64,000 nt of DNA from Chloroflexota bacterium (lineage in GTDB: Bacteria > Chloroflexota > Anaerolineae > Aggregatilineales > Phototrophicaceae). The DNA lies in contig WTGB01000083.1 in NCBI GenBank assembly GCA_011523735.1, positions 67,158-131,157 on the forward strand. The letters are read 5' to 3'. The notes under the pieces are model-generated. The model had not been told where the DNA came from, ran no database searches, and saw only the letters and a program-made list of their open reading frames with translations. Of the stretch, positions 9,739 through 18,058 are shown piece after piece; positions within the stretch are counted from its first letter, which is position 1, and each line of letters starts with the position of its first letter. A program made the translations under genes and the position numbers.

Positions 9739-11007
9739 ATGGCAGTTGCAACAGCATCGCAATCCATAGAAGAGCAGCGCCGCTGGGAGGGCAGCCTGGA
9801 TCAGTTGCGCGGGCTGGTATCCGAACGCGCGATCACTGGCGAGACGATGCTGCTCAATATGGGACCGCATCACCCGAGCACGCACGGTGTTTTGCGCTTG
9901 CTATTGGAGTTGGATGGCGAGCAAATCGTGTCGTGCTTGCCCGATATTGGCTTCCTTCATACGGGTATCGAAAAATCTATTGAGGACAAGAGCTACGAGA
10001 AAGCGCTGCCGCTAACAGACCGGATGGATTACCTTTCGCCGATGTCGAATAACATGGCGTATTCAGCGGCGGTAGAGAAACTGCTTGACCTGGATGTGCC
10101 GGAGCGGGGGCAGATTATTCGCGTGGTCTGCCTTGAGTTGGCGCGCTGCGCGAGCCACCTGGTTTGGTTGGGTACTCACGCGATTGATATGGGGGCGATG
10201 AGCGTCTTGCTCTATGCCTTCCGCGAACGTGAACGCATCCTAGGGATGTTCGAGATGCTTTCGGGCCAGCGGATGATGAGCAGCTATATTCGTCCCGGCG
10301 GCGTTTGGCGTGATGTGCCGGATGAATTCTTACCGACGATCAAGCAGTTTCTGAATGACTTCCCGGCCAAGGTTGACGACTATGAAGCCTTGCTGACGCA
10401 GAACCCGATTTGGAAAGATCGGGCGCAGGGCGTGGGCGTCATCGAACCGGATGTTGCGTTGGCCTACGGTTTGACGGGACCGGCTCTGCGCGGCAGCGGC
10501 GTCAACTGGGATTTGCGGAAGGCGCAGCCCTATTCCGGTTATGAGACATACGATTTCAATGTGCCACTGGGCGAACATGGTGATGTCTATGATCGTTATT
10601 TGATTCGCATCCATGAATTCCGCGAGAGCATGAAGATTTTGAATCAAGCGGTAGCGCGGCTGGAACAGGTCAAGGGATCTTATCGTTCGGAGAATCGGAA
10701 GTATTGCCCGCCGCTGCGCAGTGAGTTAGGGCAGAGCATGGAGGCGGTGATCCATCACTTCAAGCTCTGGACCTATGGGTATGACGCGCCTGATGATGAG
10801 ATTTACAACGCCATCGAAAGCCCGCGAGGCGAGATCGGCTGCTATATTCACGGTACGGGGGCGAACAAACCGAGACGGGTTCATTTCAAGACGCCGTCCT
10901 TCATTCACATCAGCGCTCTGCCTGTGATGGCAAAGGGATACTTGCTGGCGGATATGGTGGCGATAATCGGCAGCGTCGATATTGTTTTGGGCGATTGCGA
11001 TAGATGA
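9739..11007 (+). CDS. nuoD: NADH-quinone oxidoreductase subunit D
   Basis: This 422-residue, 49-kDa type subunit forms the quinone cavity with NuoB. Landmarks are MGPHHPSTHGVLR, the GFLHTGIEK region, and the C-terminal GSVDIVLGDCDR ending. The conserved HPSTHG histidine and the YLSPMSNN region are present. ATG 9739 is chosen over the TTG at 9721, which overlaps the nuoC stop. The penultimate motif reads GDCDR where GDVDR is usual. Confidence 0.95.
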   Translation: MAVATASQSIEEQRRWEGSLDQLRGLVSERAITGETMLLNMGPHHPSTHGVLRLLLELDGEQIVSCLPDIGFLHTGIEKSIEDKSYEKALPLTDRMDYLSPMSNNMAYSAAVEKLLDLDVPERGQIIRVVCLELARCASHLVWLGTHAIDMGAMSVLLYAFRERERILGMFEMLSGQRMMSSYIRPGGVWRDVPDEFLPTIKQFLNDFPAKVDDYEALLTQNPIWKDRAQGVGVIEPDVALAYGLTGPALRGSGVNWDLRKAQPYSGYETYDFNVPLGEHGDVYDRYLIRIHEFRESMKILNQAVARLEQVKGSYRSENRKYCPPLRSELGQSMEAVIHHFKLWTYGYDAPDDEIYNAIESPRGEIGCYIHGTGANKPRRVHFKTPSFIHISALPVMAKGYLLADMVAIIGSVDIVLGDCDR

Positions 11008-11050
11008 GTATTTTCTAGAAACTAGCGTTTAAGGACTTGGGCTTTAGGAT

Positions 11051-11077
11051 GGATTCCCGCTGGAGAGCAGGGAATCC
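11051..11077 (+). promoter_or_regulatory. Stem-loop between nuoD and nuoE
   Basis: A perfect 8-bp inverted repeat GGATTCCC/GGGAATCC with an 11-base loop lies in the 91-base nuoD-nuoE gap. Only GTTT follows, so it is a poor terminator. It may mark RNA processing or adjust the expression of downstream genes. Confidence 0.5.
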
Positions 11078-11098
11078 GTTTATGAAGGAACTTATCGA

Positions 11099-11605
11099 AT
11101 GGCGATCATCGACAATCCGAAATACGAAGAGCGCATTAAGCATCATCTGGCGAAGTACGAAACGAAGCGCTCCGCGGTCATGCCCTTGTTGTTTATCGCT
11201 CAGGAAGAATACGGTTGGGTGAATCCTGAGGGGATTGCGGAGGTAGCGCAGATCCTCAACTTGGATCCGACACAAGTTAAGTCCATTGCCGGCTTTTACA
11301 CGATGTACTCGGAAAAGCCCAAGGGCAAGTATTGGTTGCAGGTCTGCACCGATTTGCCTTGCGCGCTGAAGGGGGCGGATGAGTTTCATGCTTGGCTGAA
11401 AGAGGAGCTCGGTGTGGAGGAAGGCGGGACGAGCGCTGATGGGATGTTCACTGTTGAGCATGTGATGTGCTTGGCCGCGTGCGACAAGGCGCCTATGCTG
11501 CAATGCAATTTTCATTACGTCGAAAGTCTTGATCGTGAAAAGATGCGCGACCTGCTGGCGAAATGGCGGCAGGAGGCGGCTCAAGCTGTGAATGGACATA
11601 GTTAA
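11099..11605 (+). CDS. nuoE: NADH-quinone oxidoreductase subunit E
   Basis: This 168-residue thioredoxin-like subunit binds the 2Fe-2S cluster N1a in the NADH-input module. The four ligands appear as CTDLPC and CLAAC. An alpha-helical N-terminal half (LLFIAQEEYGWV) precedes them. GAAGGAA lies upstream of ATG 11099. It is followed 47 bases later by nuoF. Confidence 0.95.
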   Translation: MAIIDNPKYEERIKHHLAKYETKRSAVMPLLFIAQEEYGWVNPEGIAEVAQILNLDPTQVKSIAGFYTMYSEKPKGKYWLQVCTDLPCALKGADEFHAWLKEELGVEEGGTSADGMFTVEHVMCLAACDKAPMLQCNFHYVESLDREKMRDLLAKWRQEAAQAVNGHS

Positions 11606-11652
11606 GTGCGTTTTGCCCTGCCTGGACAGGAAGTTAGGAACTGAAGGGGATT

Positions 11653-12903
11653 ATGCATATTCTCTTACGCGGGCGTGAAATTAAGAATATCAAGCAGCTT
11701 GACGTCTATGAGGGGCATGATGGATTCGCCGGTTTGAGAAAGGCGCTGGCGATGAAGCCGGCCGAGGTCATTAATGTTGTCAAGGCGTCTGGCTTGCGCG
11801 GGCGCGGGGGCGCAGGCTTCCCGACTGGCGTAAAGTGGAGCTTCATCCCGCAACATGAGCCGCTCAAATATGTCACGGTCAACGCGGATGAGAGCGAGAC
11901 GGGCACTTTCAAAGATCGCGAAATCATGGAAGAGAATCCTTATCAGTTGATTGAGGGATCGCTGATTTGCGCTTACGCGATTCAAGCGAAGGCTATCTAC
12001 ATCTATTTACGAGGCGAGTTCTGGGATATCGGCGACCAGTTGGACGCTTGCATTGAAGCGCTGCGTGAAAAGGGCTATGTTGGCAAAAACATTATGGGCT
12101 CGGGCTACGATTGCGAGGTGTATACACATCTCGGCGCGGGCGCGTATATCTGCGGCGAGGAGAGCGCGTTGCTCAACAGCCTGGAAGGCTATCTTGGTCA
12201 GCCAAGAGTACGTCCGCCTTTTCCGGCGCAAAAGGGCGGCGGCTTATATAAGGAAGCGACTGTTGTCAATAATGTTGAGACCTTGGCCAACGTCCCCTTC
12301 ATCTTAAACGAAGGCGCTGATGCCTTCAAAGCGATCGGCACGGCGCAAAGCACTGGCAACAAGATCTATTGTGTAAGCGGACATGTGAAGAAACCCGGTA
12401 ATTATGAGTTGTCGATGGGCACGACATTCCGTGAGTTGCTGTACGAACACGCCGGTGGACCGTTGTATGAAGATCGCGCTTTCAAAGCAATGTTGCCCTC
12501 GGGCGGTTCTGGTCCTATAGTGCCCTTGACTGACGAAGTGCTTGACACGCCGATGAGCTATGAAGACGCGGAGAAGATCGGCACGATCATCGGCTCTGCA
12601 TCAATCATCATCATGGACGAAACGGTGGATATGACCTGGGTCGCATCCAAGGTGACCAAGTTCTTCAAGCATGAGAGCTGTGGAAAATGTACGCCTTGCC
12701 GCGAAGGCACGTACTGGCTGGACAAAGTAATCGATCGCATTTTGGACGGGCGCGGTTCGCCGGATGATGTCAAACGCATCGCCGATGTGGCTGAGAATAT
12801 GGCTGGTACGACGCTCTGCGCCTTGGGCGATTTTGCTGCAAACCCGATCATTCATACTATTCGTCACTTTCCTGACGATTTTGCTCAGCACGTGGGGACC
12901 TAA
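11653..12903 (+). CDS. nuoF: NADH-quinone oxidoreductase subunit F (NADH- and FMN-binding)
   Basis: This 416-residue subunit oxidises NADH, passes the electrons to FMN, then to cluster N3. It shows the glycine-rich nucleotide site [10 protein letters not shown] near residue 50, the FMN-binding [12 protein letters not shown], and the 4Fe-4S motif [11 protein letters not shown] with a later cysteine in [15 protein letters not shown] precedes the start. It sits between nuoE and a small TPR-like gene. Confidence 0.96.
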   Translation: MHILLRGREIKNIKQLDVYEGHDGFAGLRKALAMKPAEVINVVKASGLRGRGGAGFPTGVKWSFIPQHEPLKYVTVNADESETGTFKDREIMEENPYQLIEGSLICAYAIQAKAIYIYLRGEFWDIGDQLDACIEALREKGYVGKNIMGSGYDCEVYTHLGAGAYICGEESALLNSLEGYLGQPRVRPPFPAQKGGGLYKEATVVNNVETLANVPFILNEGADAFKAIGTAQSTGNKIYCVSGHVKKPGNYELSMGTTFRELLYEHAGGPLYEDRAFKAMLPSGGSGPIVPLTDEVLDTPMSYEDAEKIGTIIGSASIIIMDETVDMTWVASKVTKFFKHESCGKCTPCREGTYWLDKVIDRILDGRGSPDDVKRIADVAENMAGTTLCALGDFAANPIIHTIRHFPDDFAQHVGT

Positions 12904-12911
12904 AGCGACTC

Positions 12912-13250
12912 ATGCGAATAGCTGCTGAGCGGGGAAACATTGGACGACGAATGCTGGGCGGGCTGATCAGCGCGGTCTACCAAGCACCTTTGGAGCGCGA
13001 GCGCGAGTTCTATCAACGACTCCGCGAGTTGAGCGAGTTAATCGGCGAAGCGCCCGACTCATTGACGCATGTAGTTATGCGCGGCGAGCTTTACTTGGAG
13101 CGAGGTGAGTACGAGCGAGCGAAGGCAGACTTTGAAACTGCGTTGGCCTTGGCTGAGAAGCTGGATGCTGAGAGGGGCTGGCTTATCGTAGAGCAGGTGA
13201 TGCGCGACCGCGCGCTTTATGGCTTGAGAATGGTGGAGCGGCAGTTCTGA
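12912..13250 (+). CDS. Small TPR-like protein encoded inside the nuo operon
   Basis: This 112-residue soluble protein is rich in charged helices. Residues about 50-90 (LYLERGEYERAKADFETAL) read as one tetratricopeptide-type repeat. It starts 8 bases after the nuoF stop and ends 43 bases before nuoG, so it is co-transcribed with the NADH module. No catalytic or cofactor motif is present. A role as an assembly or stability factor for NuoEFG is an inference from position only. A second start at residue 14 (12951) is possible. Confidence 0.7.
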   Translation: MRIAAERGNIGRRMLGGLISAVYQAPLEREREFYQRLRELSELIGEAPDSLTHVVMRGELYLERGEYERAKADFETALALAEKLDAERGWLIVEQVMRDRALYGLRMVERQF

Positions 13251-13293
13251 CGCATGCGCGTGGGCAAGCTGTGATGGTGATTTGGAGGGATGA

Positions 13294-15828
13294 ATGTCCG
13301 ATACGGTGAAGATCAACATCGATGGGACAGATTATGAAGTAGCGGCTGGATCGAACCTGGTGGATGCTGCGAAGTGGCACGCTGGAAATGACATTCCGGT
13401 CTTCTGCTATCATCCCAAGATGGACCCGGTGGGCATGTGCCGGATGTGCCTAGTGGAATTGGGCACACCGGCGAGAGATCGTGGGACTGGCGAGATAATG
13501 CTCAATGAAGATGGGTCGCCACAGATACGTTATTTCCCCAAATTGCAAACAGCCTGCACGACGTCCGTCAGTGATGGCATGCATGTCAAAACGAATACGC
13601 AAGAAGTCATTGACGCGCGAAATGATGTGCTGGAATTTTTGTTAAGCAGTCATCCGCTCGACTGCCCGATTTGTGACAAAGGCGGCGAATGTCCGCTACA
13701 GAATCTGACGATGCAGCATGGACCGCAAGCATCTAGGATGTACTTTGAAGACAAGCAGTTATTGGAGAAACACTATCCTCTTGGTGATTTAATTTTCCTG
13801 GATCAAGAGCGCTGTATTCAATGCGCGCGCTGCGTTCGTTTTCAGGATGAGGTTGTCGGTGACGATGTGCTGGCCTTCCATGAACGTGGACGGCGGCTGC
13901 AAATCATTACCAATTCTGATCCGGGATTTGATACTTATTTCAGCGGCAACACGACAGATATCTGCCCGGTTGGTGCATTGACGACGGCTGATTTTCGCTT
14001 TGGCGCGCGACCTTGGGAATTGACCGATGTACCCAGTATTTCGCCCTGGGATGCGGCCGGGGAGAATATCACGCTTAGCATGCGCTTGGACCGCGACTTT
14101 GGCGGCAGGGCGCTAATCAAGCGCGTGATGCCGCGGCAAAACGAGTTGGTCAACGAAATCTGGATCAGTGACAAGACGCGCTTCGGACATCATTTCACCC
14201 GGAGTGAGGATCGCCTGCATGCGCCGTGGATAAGAACGGGCGACGCTCTCCGTGAATCGAATTGGGAAAACGCATTCTCCGATATCGCCCAGATATTGAG
14301 GGACGCGGGCGGCGATGTGGCGGCTATCGCCGGCAGTGGCATGTCTAATGAAGACTTGTGGGAATTGCGGCGGTTGATGGAAGGGCTGGGCAGTTCTCGT
14401 TTGGGCGCTTGGCCCCCGACTCATGGCAGCGCTGAAGCGGTAGCTGAAGTCGGCGTGGGCTTTGGCACAAATCTGGGTCAGCTGGGCAAAGGCGATGCGG
14501 TTCTGGTGATCGCCTGCGACTTGGAGGAAGAAGTGCCGATTTGGCGTCTTCGGTTGAAGCAGGCGCAAGATCGTGGCGCATACCTGGTCGTCGCTAACGC
14601 GCGTAATACGAGGCTGGAAGATCTAGCCGTGCAAGGCGCACGCAACGACAAGGTGGTCGAAGGCGATTCCATTCGTTATGGCGCAGGCGAGGCTGTAGCC
14701 GTCATGCGCGATTTGAAGAGGCAACACAAGGCGATCGCAGACCGCTTAGGCAAGGCGGAGAACCTTGTGATCGTGGCTGGGGCGGAAGGTCTAAGTTTGG
14801 CAAGTAGTCGGGCGCTGGCGCAGGCGGCTGGCAACTTCTTGATCGAAACCGGTCATGCTGGGACAGTAAATAGCGGCTTGCTCTCGCCGCTGCCGGGCGC
14901 GAACGGCATGGGTTTGTACTACCTGGGCTATAAGCCTGACGCGAGCTTGGAGATCATGGCGAGTCCGCCGAAGGTGCTGTTTGTGGCGCAGGCGGAGTTG
15001 CTTGATGACGATCCGGCGGCGCGGACCTGGCTGGCCCAGGTTGAAACTGTAATTTACGCGAATTTCTTTGATGACGGCATATCGGACTTTGCCGACTTTG
15101 TATTGCCGCTCCAGACATTTGCTGAACGCGATGGCAGCTTTGTCAATGGCGAGCGGCGTGTGCAGCGCTTCACTGTAGCGCAAGGACCAGTGGGGCAGGC
15201 GCTGCCGGCCTGGAAACTCTTTGGCAGCATCAGGCAAGAAATGGGAATGAGCCATCTCAAGCCATCGGCGGCGGCGGTTATGCTGGAAGCAAGCAGAAAC
15301 ATCAAGGTCTTTGACGGCATGCGGTACAAAGCGCTGGCGCAGGTCAAGCGGCAGTTCCCTGATGTCGGTGGCCGGGATCAGTATTATGGCGGCACTGCTT
15401 ACGCGAACACTGGCGGCATAGGCATACAGATTCCCGCAGTTGCTGACAAGAATAAAAAGCTGAAGCCAAAAGAGTTGGGTGACGCTGGCGAGGGATTGGT
15501 TGGCGAGGGCGAAGTATTGATTATGCCGATCACGCGGCTTTACAATCGGCAGCGGAATTTCCGCCCGTCCTTGCTGATGGAACCACGGATACTGGCGCCT
15601 TATGCCATCATCCATCCGGCTGATGCCCAGCGATTTGGCGTCGTGCAGGATGATGTCGTTGCGATTTCAGCTGGCGATTCAGCGGTGCGCGTACGAGCGA
15701 CAATTAGCGACGAGATAGCCGCTGGCATTGTTGTCCTGCCACGACATATGACGGAAGCGGCAGTCCCACTGACAATAACCAGCGGGACGATCAGCCGAGT
15801 TGCGGAAGCGGTCGCTTCGGCGGACTGA
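13294..15828 (+). CDS. nuoG: NADH-quinone oxidoreductase subunit G
   Basis: This 844-residue, 75-kDa type subunit has an N-terminal ferredoxin domain (CYHPKMDPVGMCRMC plus a later cysteine), the His-Cys cluster segment HPLDCPICDKGGECPLQ, and the two-cluster segments CIQCARCVRF and CPVGAL. A long molybdopterin-oxidoreductase-like domain follows, structural in this family. The stretch where some bacteria carry the extra cluster N7 (after RPWEL) has no cysteines, as in mitochondria. A good GGAGG lies before ATG 13294. It completes the NADH-input module with nuoE and nuoF. Confidence 0.95.
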   Translation: MSDTVKINIDGTDYEVAAGSNLVDAAKWHAGNDIPVFCYHPKMDPVGMCRMCLVELGTPARDRGTGEIMLNEDGSPQIRYFPKLQTACTTSVSDGMHVKTNTQEVIDARNDVLEFLLSSHPLDCPICDKGGECPLQNLTMQHGPQASRMYFEDKQLLEKHYPLGDLIFLDQERCIQCARCVRFQDEVVGDDVLAFHERGRRLQIITNSDPGFDTYFSGNTTDICPVGALTTADFRFGARPWELTDVPSISPWDAAGENITLSMRLDRDFGGRALIKRVMPRQNELVNEIWISDKTRFGHHFTRSEDRLHAPWIRTGDALRESNWENAFSDIAQILRDAGGDVAAIAGSGMSNEDLWELRRLMEGLGSSRLGAWPPTHGSAEAVAEVGVGFGTNLGQLGKGDAVLVIACDLEEEVPIWRLRLKQAQDRGAYLVVANARNTRLEDLAVQGARNDKVVEGDSIRYGAGEAVAVMRDLKRQHKAIADRLGKAENLVIVAGAEGLSLASSRALAQAAGNFLIETGHAGTVNSGLLSPLPGANGMGLYYLGYKPDASLEIMASPPKVLFVAQAELLDDDPAARTWLAQVETVIYANFFDDGISDFADFVLPLQTFAERDGSFVNGERRVQRFTVAQGPVGQALPAWKLFGSIRQEMGMSHLKPSAAAVMLEASRNIKVFDGMRYKALAQVKRQFPDVGGRDQYYGGTAYANTGGIGIQIPAVADKNKKLKPKELGDAGEGLVGEGEVLIMPITRLYNRQRNFRPSLLMEPRILAPYAIIHPADAQRFGVVQDDVVAISAGDSAVRVRATISDEIAAGIVVLPRHMTEAAVPLTITSGTISRVAEAVASAD

Positions 15829-15846
15829 TATAAGAGGAAGACAAGT

Positions 15847-17415
15847 ATGAGCCGTAATGTGAAGATCGGCATCGGCATTGGCATAGTCGCTCTGATCGGT
15901 CTCGTCGTGGTCCTGGCTTTGATTCTCGCTAATCTGGGCGCGATCGCAGCATGGATCGGCTTTGATGAGGCCGGCAACCTCAACGGGCGCGAGGGTGCTG
16001 TCGGTATGCTGCTGAATCCGGAAGCGCGCGCGCAGAATGTGATTCAATGCCAAGATGATGCCGGTTGCTCTGCGCTTTGGCCTATTATATTTGCGGCTGG
16101 TTTCGCCTTTGTCATCGTCACCGGTTTCGCCTATACCACCTTGCTGGAGCGGCGCTTGCTGGCTTTCTTGCAGCACCGCGTTGGGCCGAATCGCGTAGGT
16201 CCGCTTGGTTTCTTGCAGCCAGCGGCTGACGGCGTCAAGCTCGTTTTCAAAGAGGATTTGATTCCGGCTGGGGCGGACAAATGGGTCTTCCGGTTGGCGC
16301 CCATGATTAAAGTGATTCCGATTCTGATGATCGCCGCGGTAATACCGATGGGACCTGACCTCGTCTTGCCCTGGTTTGCGCCATCGTTGGGCGATGTCTG
16401 GTATCAGGTGCCCCAGGGCTTAGTGGATTCCAATGTGGGCATCCTCTGGGTGATCGCGATCACGAGCATCGCGACTTATGGCGTGGTGCTAGCTGGTTGG
16501 TCGAGCGATAACAAGTATGCTATGTTGGGCGCGCTACGGGCATCGGCGCAGATGATCAGTTATGAGCTTAGTATGGGCTTGACGCTGGCAGTACCAGTGA
16601 TGATTGTCGGCAGTATGGCGATTGGCGATATCATCGACGCGCAGCGCAATATTTGGGACTGGTTCGTCTTTCAGAATCCGCTGGCAGCGGCGGTGTTGAT
16701 CCTGGCGCTGTTGGCGGAGACCAACCGCGCGCCTTTCGATTTGACCGAAGCCGAGCAGGAATTAACTCAAGGTTATATGACCGAATACAGCGGCATGAAA
16801 TTCGCCTTGTTTATGATGGCGGAATATCTGGGCATGATCGCGGTAAGCTTGGTGGCGGTGGCGGTCTTTTTCGGCGGCTATCACTTGTGGCCAATGGACG
16901 GCTTGCCGATTTTGGCGCCGGTCATTTTTATCGGCAAGGTGTTCTTGATGTTATGCGGCATGATCTGGATTCGGGCGACGTTGCCACGCATACGCTACGA
17001 CCGCTTGATGCAGTTCGGCTGGAAAGTGATGATTCCGCTGGCGCTGCTGGCGGTTGCCTGGACAGCGGTAGCCATAGTAGTTGGAGATGCCGTGGGCGGT
17101 GATGCCTATCCTTTGCTCTCCGGGGCAGTGTTCGTGATTGTGCTGGTCATAGGCGGTTTGGCGCTGCGCCGCATGAGCCGGGACCAAGACAGCGAAGAAG
17201 CGATCCCGCTGGAAGACGATCCGGCCTACACGGGCGAGCGGCGCGGGTTGGGCTGGGCGCTGGTGCATCTGGTTGGCATGCTGATCGCTATCCCCCTGGT
17301 TCATATCCGCTTTCAGGTAAGAGCGCTGGAGGGGCTGGCAAGTTTCGGGCGGACACCGGAAGAGGATCGCGTTTTGGAGAGCGGAGAGACTGCTCTCAAA
17401 CGAGCGGGTGATTAG
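15847..17415 (+). CDS. nuoH: NADH-quinone oxidoreductase subunit H, extended at both ends
   Basis: This membrane subunit forms the quinone channel and links the peripheral arm to the proton pumps. Conserved core motifs are ERRLLAFLQHRVGPNRVGP near residue 101 and LAETNRAPFDLTEAEQEL. At 522 residues it exceeds the usual 320-350. An N-terminal extension of about 65 residues holds an extra hydrophobic segment and a CQDDAGC pair (residues 68 and 74). A C-terminal extension of about 100 residues adds one hydrophobic segment and a charged tail. The two cysteines could form a disulfide. It begins 18 bases after nuoG. Confidence 0.94.
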   Translation: MSRNVKIGIGIGIVALIGLVVVLALILANLGAIAAWIGFDEAGNLNGREGAVGMLLNPEARAQNVIQCQDDAGCSALWPIIFAAGFAFVIVTGFAYTTLLERRLLAFLQHRVGPNRVGPLGFLQPAADGVKLVFKEDLIPAGADKWVFRLAPMIKVIPILMIAAVIPMGPDLVLPWFAPSLGDVWYQVPQGLVDSNVGILWVIAITSIATYGVVLAGWSSDNKYAMLGALRASAQMISYELSMGLTLAVPVMIVGSMAIGDIIDAQRNIWDWFVFQNPLAAAVLILALLAETNRAPFDLTEAEQELTQGYMTEYSGMKFALFMMAEYLGMIAVSLVAVAVFFGGYHLWPMDGLPILAPVIFIGKVFLMLCGMIWIRATLPRIRYDRLMQFGWKVMIPLALLAVAWTAVAIVVGDAVGGDAYPLLSGAVFVIVLVIGGLALRRMSRDQDSEEAIPLEDDPAYTGERRGLGWALVHLVGMLIAIPLVHIRFQVRALEGLASFGRTPEEDRVLESGETALKRAGD

Positions 17416-17467
17416 CGCAAAAGCGGCAATTTCTGTACGAGGACTGGAGAGCAAGGGGTTGCAGAGG

Positions 17468-17962
17468 ATGAATGTAGTCAAGGGTTTTGCCACAACCTTG
17501 AAGCACTTGATGGACGATGCGGTGACCGTACAGTATCCGGAACAGGTGCAGAAATTCCACGATCGATATAAGGGGCGGCATCATCTGCGTCGCTATGACA
17601 ACGGCTTGGAAAAGTGCATCGGCTGTTCGCTTTGCGCGGCGGCTTGCCCGGCCGACGCGATTTGGGTAGAGGCGGCGGAAAACACCGACGAAGAGCGGTA
17701 TAGCCCGGGCGAACGCTATGCCAAGACCTATGAGATAAACATGCTTCGCTGCATCTTCTGCGGCTATTGTGAAGACGCCTGCCCGACTGAAGCGATTCAA
17801 CTGGGTCATGAACATCAGATGTCGTTCACTGACCGGCGCGATGCGATCTATGTCAAAGACATGCTGATTGATCCGCCGCTCGAAGGCGCGCCGGGCACAC
17901 CGCAGGAGGTTGAACCGGGGGCATTTGATCGGTCGATACCCGATATGGAAGATCCGTCATAG
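17468..17962 (+). CDS. nuoI: NADH-quinone oxidoreductase subunit I
   Basis: This 164-residue ferredoxin-like subunit carries two 4Fe-4S clusters (N6a, N6b), with motifs CIGCSLCAAACP and CIFCGYCEDACPTEAI. It bridges the NADH module to NuoB. The track ORF starts at a GTG (17408) inside nuoH. ATG 17468 is preferred because the family start (VKGFATTLKHL) begins there and AAGGGG lies upstream. Confidence 0.93.
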   Translation: MNVVKGFATTLKHLMDDAVTVQYPEQVQKFHDRYKGRHHLRRYDNGLEKCIGCSLCAAACPADAIWVEAAENTDEERYSPGERYAKTYEINMLRCIFCGYCEDACPTEAIQLGHEHQMSFTDRRDAIYVKDMLIDPPLEGAPGTPQEVEPGAFDRSIPDMEDPS

Positions 17963-17996
17963 CGACCTAGTTGGGCCGCAGTTCAGGTATTGTAAA

Positions 17997-18025
17997 TTGA
18001 ACAGCGACGCCATTTGTGCTAAAGT
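17997..18025 (+). promoter_or_regulatory. Predicted internal promoter before nuoJ
   Basis: TTGAAC at 17997-18002, a 17-base spacer and TAAAGT at 18020-18025 preceded by TGC. It sits in the 96-base nuoI-nuoJ gap, about 33 bases before the nuoJ ATG, which has no clear ribosome binding site. It would let nuoJKLMN be transcribed separately. Confidence 0.55.
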
Positions 18026-18058
18026 GCACAATCGCATTTATCTTGGGAATTAACTCGT

